In this document: piece by piece, positions 58,800 through 64,000 of the stretch
Numbering within the stretch: the first letter of the stretch is position 1
How the letters are laid out: each line of letters starts with the position of its first letter
Assembly: GCA_947478525.1 (NCBI GenBank)
Contig: CANJVU010000008.1
Location: 1-64,000, forward strand
Direction: 5' to 3'
DNA length: 64,000 bases
Source of the DNA: Thiotrichales bacterium
Lineage (GTDB): Bacteria; Pseudomonadota; Gammaproteobacteria; Francisellales; CACEW01
Notes under the pieces: model-generated
What the model was told of the DNA's origin: nothing
Database searches by the model: none
The model's input: only the letters and a program-made list of their open reading frames with translations
Position numbers and translations under genes: made by a program

Positions 58800-58828
58800 T
58801 TGATTTTTCAAAAAATATTGGGCATACT
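58800..58828 (+). promoter_or_regulatory. Likely promoter of the small secreted protein gene
   Basis: TTGATT (58800-58805) and CATACT (58823-58828) are spaced by 17 bases, about 50 bases before ATG 58880. This is a reasonable sigma-70 match in AT-rich DNA. Confidence 0.6.
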
Positions 58829-58879
58829 GTGTTTCGCATCATTCGATGCAATGTATCATCATCCATACAGGAGTATTCT

Positions 58880-59362
58880 ATGAAAAAAATTGGGTTACTA
58901 TTAGGTGCTGCAGCTTTGTGTGTCAGCAGTTCAAGCTTTGCTGGGTTTGCTCAAGGAGCGCTGCCTCCCTTTTGTGCCAGTCCAGCCTCTTTGGTAACGC
59001 TGTATACCGAGAGCAGCAGCATTACCGCCACTTTTGATTTCTCAGTGACTAACCCACCGGGTCATGGTCAAGACATTATCGCTACTGTGACCGGTCAATA
59101 TGGTCCATTCAAGTGTGGCATGTTGGCGGATGAAACTGGTCCCGCTACTGGTTTAACCATTGTGTTTGGTAGTCTTTCACATGATTGGATTGATTTCAGC
59201 AATGTTAATATTCCGCCTTCTAACGAAATAGATATTGCCTATGTCAGTCAAAACAGTGGTCAAAAAACGCCTGATCAAGTGTGTGCAAGCAATGCAGGCG
59301 CCAGTGGATATTGGCTTAAGTACAAAGACGGTACCTGCACCAGCATCGTTGGAAGTAATTAA
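58880..59362 (+). CDS. Secreted orphan protein, 160 aa
   Basis: Begins with the signal peptide MKKIGLLLGAAALCVSSSSFA (cleavage near residue 21-22). The mature part is about 138 residues, beta-type in look, rich in Ser/Thr/Gly, with four cysteines (FCASP, FKCGM, QVCASN, GTCTS) that could form two disulfides. No family is recognised. I chose ATG 58880, which has a CAGGAG site and starts the signal peptide. It has its own promoter and terminator, so it is a single-gene unit. Confidence 0.8.
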   Translation: MKKIGLLLGAAALCVSSSSFAGFAQGALPPFCASPASLVTLYTESSSITATFDFSVTNPPGHGQDIIATVTGQYGPFKCGMLADETGPATGLTIVFGSLSHDWIDFSNVNIPPSNEIDIAYVSQNSGQKTPDQVCASNAGASGYWLKYKDGTCTSIVGSN

Positions 59363-59377
59363 TTTTTTATGTTTTTG

Positions 59378-59401
59378 GCCCGAGCAATCGTTCGGGCTTT
59401 T
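59378..59401 (+). terminator. Intrinsic terminator after the small secreted protein gene
   Basis: GCCCGA pairs with TCGGGC (59378-59383 and 59392-59397), followed by a T-run. Confidence 0.85.
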
Positions 59402-59470
59402 AATGTCACCATGGTTTTTTGATGCAAAATACTTTATGGTAGCATTCTCAAAATAATACGTGTGCTGTTG

Positions 59471-60568
59471 ATGAAAACTTTATCTGCCATCTGGCTTTCG
59501 ATGTTACTGGTGGTTGTTACAATCACTGCGGCGATGGCCGGACAAAAGATGATTGCTATCGGTGGGCACTCTTTATCAGCCCCTGCCAGTTGGTTATTGC
59601 AGCCGTTGATTCCGTTGTTAACAATTGTATTGACGCTGTTTTTCGGCGGTCGCTATGCGATTAAGGTTATCAGCATCAATGCATTATGTTACGTGTTGGC
59701 GGTATTGGCGATTAGATTAGCAATCGTAGTGCCCTCCGATATCAGCTGGACGCAGCAGGCTGGGTATGCACAGATTTTATCTATTTCCTGGCGGGATGTG
59801 GGTTTTACTTTATGCTGGCTATTGCCAGCGCAGCTTATAATTTCATTATTTTTCAATAAGTTATTGTATTTTTATCTATCTGAAAAAAGCACTAATTTTG
59901 GATTGTTCCCGTTAATTGCCATGATTTTTGTAATGAGCTTATTGATCTCCAACCTCACCACGCAAAAAGTCGCGCATCTGGTGGGTATTACCGTTGATGT
60001 AGGCACGTTGTTTTTTCCGATCACTTATATTTTCAATAATATTTTCACCGAAATTTATGGCTACAAACGCTCACGTATTGTGATTTGGGGTGGTTTAGTG
60101 GGTAATTTATTGATGGTGTTAATTTTGCAAGGCGTTGTCTGGTGGCCAGCGTCCGTTCATTGGCAGCAACAATCTATCTACGATGCCATTATTGGCAATG
60201 TACCGCGGATTGTCTTGGCGTCAACCCTGGCGTTTTTCTTTGGGGAATTTGTTAACTCCTATGCGCTGGCGAAATTAAAAATCCTTACTTTGGGTAAATA
60301 TCTGTGGATGCGCACCATCGGCTCAACTTTGGTGGGTGTGGCGGTGGATAGTTTGGTGTTTTCATTTGTGGCATTTTATGGCACTTTGCCCTTGTCCGTC
60401 GTATTGGCCATTGCTGGTTGGGAATATGTGTTGAAAGTGGGCTATGAAATATTGGCTACACCGATTACGGTTCGTGTGATTCGCTGGATCAAGCAGCGTG
60501 AGCATACCGATCGTTATGATTATGATACGCGGTTTAATCCGTTTTTGATTGCGGATGTTAAATACTGA
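59471..60568 (+). CDS. yhhQ: YhhQ/VUT-family transporter (queuosine precursor type) with an extra N-terminal half
   Basis: A membrane protein of about 365 residues. The C-terminal 220 residues match the VUT family: [79 protein letters not shown]. coli YhhQ, a queuosine-precursor importer, is about 220 residues, so the N-terminal 140 are extra. They look like a worn copy of the same fold ([23 protein letters not shown], then [21 protein letters not shown]). I used ATG 59471; a GTG at 59462 is possible. It precedes mnmG, another tRNA-modification gene. Confidence 0.85.
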   Translation: MKTLSAIWLSMLLVVVTITAAMAGQKMIAIGGHSLSAPASWLLQPLIPLLTIVLTLFFGGRYAIKVISINALCYVLAVLAIRLAIVVPSDISWTQQAGYAQILSISWRDVGFTLCWLLPAQLIISLFFNKLLYFYLSEKSTNFGLFPLIAMIFVMSLLISNLTTQKVAHLVGITVDVGTLFFPITYIFNNIFTEIYGYKRSRIVIWGGLVGNLLMVLILQGVVWWPASVHWQQQSIYDAIIGNVPRIVLASTLAFFFGEFVNSYALAKLKILTLGKYLWMRTIGSTLVGVAVDSLVFSFVAFYGTLPLSVVLAIAGWEYVLKVGYEILATPITVRVIRWIKQREHTDRYDYDTRFNPFLIADVKY

Positions 60569-60571
60569 TTT

Positions 60572-60600
60572 TTGCCTTACACCACCAAATCCGTTATGAT
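60572..60600 (+). promoter_or_regulatory. Promoter candidate of mnmG
   Basis: TTGCCT (60572-60577) and TATGAT (60595-60600) with a 17-base spacer lie 33 bases before the mnmG start. Confidence 0.6.
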
Positions 60601-60633
60601 GGCGCCAATCAAATAGTACCAAATGAGTCAACG

Positions 60634-62520
60634 ATGAGCATTTATACAGAAACCTTTGATGTGATTGTGGTCGGTGGCGGCCATGCTGGCACAGAAGCAG
60701 CGATGGCATCAGCGCGTATGGGTGCGAAAACCTTGCTGCTCAGTCATAACATCGAAACCATCGGTCAAATGTCCTGTAATCCTGCCATTGGCGGTATTGG
60801 CAAAGGTCATCTGGTGAAAGAAATCGATGCGCTCGGTGGCGTGATGGCTCAAGCCGCCGATGAAGCGGGGATTCAATTCCGTATTCTCAATGCGCGCAAA
60901 GGACCTGCGGTCCGTGCCACGCGTGCGCAAGCCGATCGGGCGTTGTATAAACAAGCCATTCGTAATCGCGTTGAACATCAGCCCAATTTAACGTTGTTTC
61001 AGCAACCGGTTGATGACTTGATCGTAGAACAAGATCGCGTAGTTGGCGTAGTAACGCAAATGGGCTTGAAGTTTTATGCCAAAGCGGTGGTGTTGACCGT
61101 CGGTACCTTTCTGGCGGGTAAAATTCATATCGGTCAAGAAAATTTTTCCGGTGGTCGTGCGGGGGATCCGCCGTCGATTGCGTTATCACATCGCCTGCGC
61201 GAATTGCCGTTCCGTGTTGGGCGGTTGAAAACGGGAACTCCGCCGCGTATTGATGCTAAAACCGTCGATTTTTCGGTGATGGAGACCCAACCGGGCGATA
61301 ATCCTGTCCCCGTGTTTTCATTTTTGGGTTTCGCCAAACAACATCCGCGCCAAGTACCGTGTCATATCACCTACACCAACGAAAAAACCCACGATATCAT
61401 TCGTCGTAATTTGAACTTGTCAGCGATGTATAGCGGCAATATTGAAGGCATTGGTCCACGTTATTGCCCATCGGTAGAAGACAAGGTGGTGCGTTTTGCC
61501 GATAAACTGCGACATCAGATTTTTGTTGAGCCGGAAGGCTTAAACAGCCAGGAGCTTTATCCCAACGGCATGTCGACCAGCTTACCCTTTGAAGTGCAGT
61601 TTGAATTTATCCGCTCGATTAAAGGCTTTGAGCAGGCGCATATCACCCGTCCTGGCTACGCCATTGAATATGATTTTTTTGACCCGCGCGATTTAAAATC
61701 GTCGCTTGAAACCAAGCCTATGCACAACTTATTTTTTGCTGGCCAGATCAATGGCACCACCGGTTATGAAGAAGCGGGTGCGCAAGGCTTATTGGCGGGC
61801 ACCAATGCGGCGCTGCGTGCGCAAGACCGTGAACCCTGGTCGCCACGACGCGATGAATCGTATATCGGTGTGTTGGTCGATGATTTGATTACCGCCGGAA
61901 CACTCGAGCCGTATCGCATGTTCACCTCGCGTGCCGAGTATCGTCTGTTGTTGCGTGAAGATAATGCCGATATTCGCTTGACCACTCAAGGTCGCGCCTT
62001 AGGGTTGGTTGATGATGTGCGTTGGCGGGCTTTTGAACAAAAATTGGAGCGCGTAGCGCGTGAGCAGCAACGTCTTCATGCCACCATGGTTCATCCCAAT
62101 ACTGCCCATGCGCAAGCCATTGAAATCTTTTTGGATAAGCCATTGGTGCGTGGTTATACGCTCAATGAATTACTCAAGCGCCCTGAATTGGACTATGAAA
62201 AATTGATGGCGATTGAAGGCATTGGCCCCGGTCTTGAAGATGAGCAAACCGCGCTGCAAGTGGAAATTCAAGCCAAATACGCGGGTTATATTGACCGCCA
62301 GCAAGATGAAATTGGCCAATTGCAACGCCATGAAGCGATGAAGTTGCCCGACACCTTGGATTATAACACCGTGGTTGGGTTGTCCAATGAAGTGCGGCAA
62401 AAGCTGCTTAACGTCAAGCCGCAAACGTTAGGTCAAGCGTCGCGTATTGCCGGTGTGACGCCTGCAGCGGTTTCCCTGTTGATGATTTATTTGAAAAAAC
62501 AGCGTCGTCAGCCGGCGTAG
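60634..62520 (+). CDS. mnmG: tRNA U34 5-carboxymethylaminomethyl modification protein MnmG
   Basis: A 628-residue FAD protein: [22 protein letters not shown] (FAD site), [20 protein letters not shown], the SARMG-like GSRP-type core [14 protein letters not shown], and [21 protein letters not shown]. With MnmE it installs the cmnm5 or nm5 group on wobble uridine. Length is normal (629 in E. coli). It is separated from mnmE by 28 kb. Confidence 0.97.
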   Translation: MSIYTETFDVIVVGGGHAGTEAAMASARMGAKTLLLSHNIETIGQMSCNPAIGGIGKGHLVKEIDALGGVMAQAADEAGIQFRILNARKGPAVRATRAQADRALYKQAIRNRVEHQPNLTLFQQPVDDLIVEQDRVVGVVTQMGLKFYAKAVVLTVGTFLAGKIHIGQENFSGGRAGDPPSIALSHRLRELPFRVGRLKTGTPPRIDAKTVDFSVMETQPGDNPVPVFSFLGFAKQHPRQVPCHITYTNEKTHDIIRRNLNLSAMYSGNIEGIGPRYCPSVEDKVVRFADKLRHQIFVEPEGLNSQELYPNGMSTSLPFEVQFEFIRSIKGFEQAHITRPGYAIEYDFFDPRDLKSSLETKPMHNLFFAGQINGTTGYEEAGAQGLLAGTNAALRAQDREPWSPRRDESYIGVLVDDLITAGTLEPYRMFTSRAEYRLLLREDNADIRLTTQGRALGLVDDVRWRAFEQKLERVAREQQRLHATMVHPNTAHAQAIEIFLDKPLVRGYTLNELLKRPELDYEKLMAIEGIGPGLEDEQTALQVEIQAKYAGYIDRQQDEIGQLQRHEAMKLPDTLDYNTVVGLSNEVRQKLLNVKPQTLGQASRIAGVTPAAVSLLMIYLKKQRRQPA

Positions 62521-62577
62521 ATAAACCATTAAAATTTGTGTATCATCTGCTTCTGGCTTAATAAATAGAGATTCAAT

Positions 62578-63327
62578 ATGCGTCAAAAACTGGTGATCGG
62601 TAATTGGAAAATGAATGGCTCGTTGGCAATGTGCAGCGAATTATTAACGGCATTAAAAATCCGCTTAACCAGTACTCATGTTGGTTATGCAGTATGTCCG
62701 CCGTTTGTTTATGTCTCTACCGTTAAACCCATGCTCAATGGTTCGCATATTGCCTTGGGCGCACAAGATCTTAGCTGTCATGCCAGCGGCGCATACACCG
62801 GTGAAACTGCTGCGTCGATGTTAAAAGACATTGGTTGCACTTACGTTCTAATCGGCCACTCCGAGCGCCGTCAATATCATCGTGAAACCGATCAGCTGAT
62901 TGCGGAAAAATTTGTCATGGCAAGGGAAGCAGGGTTGGTGCCTGTGGTCTGTATCGGTGAAACCTTGGCTCAACGCGAAGCGAATGAAACCGAAACTGTC
63001 GTTGCCAAACAATTAGAAGTAATTTTAGCGGTAGCGACAGATGCGGATTATGATCACATGGTATTGGCTTATGAGCCAGTGTGGGCAATTGGCACTGGCA
63101 AAACTGCAACGCCAGAGCAAGTTGAGGCGGTACACGCGTTTTTACGGCAACAATGCGCCAAGCGCTCAGAAAAACTTGCCAAAACGCTGAAAATCCTTTA
63201 TGGTGGCAGCGTGAAACCGGGTAATGCGAAGCAATTGTTTGCGTTGCCTAATGTGGATGGTGGGCTGATTGGCGGTGCGTCGCTGGTCGCCGATGACTTT
63301 GTCGCCATTTGTCTAGCAGCGGAATAA
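62578..63327 (+). CDS. tpiA: Triosephosphate isomerase
   Basis: A 249-residue TIM barrel: GNWKMNGS (Lys), LIGHSERRQYHRETD (His) and the catalytic Glu signature AYEPVWAIGTGKTATPEQ, with GGASLVADDF at the phosphate site. It interconverts DHAP and G3P in glycolysis. The length is standard. It is 3 bases before secG, as in many gammaproteobacteria. Confidence 0.97.
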   Translation: MRQKLVIGNWKMNGSLAMCSELLTALKIRLTSTHVGYAVCPPFVYVSTVKPMLNGSHIALGAQDLSCHASGAYTGETAASMLKDIGCTYVLIGHSERRQYHRETDQLIAEKFVMAREAGLVPVVCIGETLAQREANETETVVAKQLEVILAVATDADYDHMVLAYEPVWAIGTGKTATPEQVEAVHAFLRQQCAKRSEKLAKTLKILYGGSVKPGNAKQLFALPNVDGGLIGGASLVADDFVAICLAAE

Positions 63328-63330
63328 AAC

Positions 63331-63759
63331 ATGCAACAAGTAATTATATTGATTCATATTTTGGTGGCACTGACCTTGGTCGGTTTGGTGCTGTTACAAC
63401 AAGGTAAAGGCGCCAATATGGGCGCTGCGTTTGGCAGTGGAGCCTCCAATACCTTGTTTGGTAGCCGCGGCCCAGCATCGTTTTTGATGAAACTCACTGG
63501 CGTCCTGCTGGCGTTATTTTTCATCACCAGTTTGTCGTTGGGATATTTAGCCTCACAGCAAGCCAAACAGAATAACCAGTTGTTAGCACCGCCGGTGCCA
63601 ATAGCAGTAAACTTACCTGCGCAACCCGCGTTACCACAAACGCCTGTGGCGCAAAACAATGCGCAGACACAACCTGTGCCAGAACCCGTATCTCAAGCGC
63701 CACAAGCGCTTAATGTGCAGGCGTCACCACAGCCTGTTGTAGTAACAGCACATTCTTAA
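63331..63759 (+). CDS. secG: Protein-export membrane protein SecG
   Basis: A 142-residue translocase subunit with two hydrophobic segments and the family core LVLLQQGKGANMGAAFGSGASNTLFGSRG. It is longer than E. coli SecG (110) because of a Pro/Gln/Ala-rich C-terminal tail (about residues 85-142). It helps SecYEG-SecA preprotein export. It is followed at once by tRNA-Leu, the same order as in E. coli. Confidence 0.96.
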   Translation: MQQVIILIHILVALTLVGLVLLQQGKGANMGAAFGSGASNTLFGSRGPASFLMKLTGVLLALFFITSLSLGYLASQQAKQNNQLLAPPVPIAVNLPAQPALPQTPVAQNNAQTQPVPEPVSQAPQALNVQASPQPVVVTAHS

Positions 63760-63766
63760 CCCTTTT

Positions 63767-63851
63767 GCCGACGTGGTGGAATTGGTAGACACGCCACCTT
63801 GAGGTGGTGGTGGGGCAACCTGTGACGGTTCGAGTCCGTCCGTCGGTACCA
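63767..63851 (+). tRNA. leuU: tRNA-Leu (anticodon GAG)
   Basis: An 85-nt class II tRNA. The acceptor stem GCCGACG pairs with CGTCGGT, and CCA is encoded (63849-63851). The anticodon stem CCACC/GGTGG frames the loop TTGAGGT, giving GAG. A long variable arm and the T loop GGTTCGAGTCC are present. Order secG-tRNA-Leu(GAG) is the same as E. coli leuU. Confidence 0.96.
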
Positions 63852-63856
63852 TATCT

Positions 63857-63895
63857 GGCTTCATGAACGTTTAGAATAGTTCATGAAGCCTTTTT
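63857..63895 (+). terminator. Strong intrinsic terminator after tRNA-Leu
   Basis: A perfect 12-bp stem GGCTTCATGAAC / GTTCATGAAGCC with a 10-base loop and TTTTT. It ends the tpiA-secG-tRNA unit. Confidence 0.92.
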
Positions 63896-63939
63896 AGATA
63901 AAAGCTTCATGAAAAACGGTTTTCGAGAAAATTTTTTAT

Positions 63940-64000
63940 TCAGCCCCAATTCTTTCGACGTACAGCTTTTAAAATCACTTGGGCATTCTCAACAATCTGC
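63940..64000 (-). CDS. Possible 3' end of a gene entering from the right edge
   Basis: On the minus strand a frame open from the right edge reads QIVENAQVILKAVRRKNWG and then TGA at 63942-63940. Nineteen residues are too few to identify. It is a weak call based on an open frame with no stop to the edge and a plausible helical, basic end. Confidence 0.3.
   Translation of the reverse strand, partial: QIVENAQVILKAVRRKNWG

Overview
The window looks like a chromosomal segment from a gammaproteobacterium. The order dnaA-dnaN-recF-gyrB, divergent from rpmH-rnpA-yidD-yidC-mnmE, is the typical replication-origin neighbourhood of that class. secG followed by tRNA-Leu(GAG), and ftsQ-ftsA-ftsZ-lpxC, also fit. 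Two very large proteins with eukaryote-like OTU cysteine-protease signatures, one ending in a CaaX-type tetrapeptide, suggest a host-associated member, possibly of the Legionellales (Legionella/Coxiella relatives). That placement is inference from gene content; no rRNA is present to confirm it.

Layout. 1-1039: start of a gene leaving the left edge (possibly an IS66-type transposase) and an orphan helical protein. 1085-6374: housekeeping genes (YahK-like alcohol dehydrogenase, PP-loop/PAPS-reductase-like protein, DsbB, DNA polymerase I). 6491-14654: accessory island with two convergent OTU-domain giants and, between them, a terminator and a 39-codon peptide gene. 14793-14822: a perfect 30-bp palindrome upstream of a Bcr/CflA-type exporter. 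16195-18963: secreted GH5 cellulase with a CBM2-like tail. 19035-28851 (minus strand): fumC, guaD, thiL, gyrB, recF, dnaN, dnaA. 28880-29160: probable oriC with DnaA boxes. 29192-32949: rpmH-rnpA-yidD-yidC-mnmE. 32952-33595: a VapBC-like toxin-antitoxin pair. 33747-38917: nhaA, a small conserved protein, glpF, a LysR regulator, ftsW and tyrA. 38880-40168: a DUF4143-type ATPase gene flanked by att-like direct repeats of the tyrA 3' end. 40168-42727: a second Bcr/CflA exporter and a MATE exporter. 42786-46707 (minus): orphan gene, then the compact cpdA-pilD-coaE-mnmC(oxidoreductase) cluster. 46776-51113: glmM, a squalene-synthase-like protein, ubiG, a sugar porter. 51124-55342: ftsQ-ftsA-ftsZ-lpxC. 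55344-58686: a third Bcr/CflA exporter and rlmKL. 58880-63759: small secreted orphan, a YhhQ/VUT transporter with an apparent internal duplication, mnmG, tpiA, secG. The end holds tRNA-Leu and a strong terminator.

Functional themes. Replication and division genes (dnaA, dnaN, gyrB, recF, polA, ftsW, ftsQAZ) and envelope biogenesis (lpxC, glmM, yidC, secG) dominate. The tRNA U34 modification pathway appears as three separated genes (mnmE, mnmG and a MnmC lacking its methyltransferase half), with a queuosine-precursor-type transporter next to mnmG. The most unusual material is the OTU island and the ATPase insertion at the end of tyrA. All calls come from reading the sequence and recalled family motifs; no database search, structure prediction or composition calculation was run.
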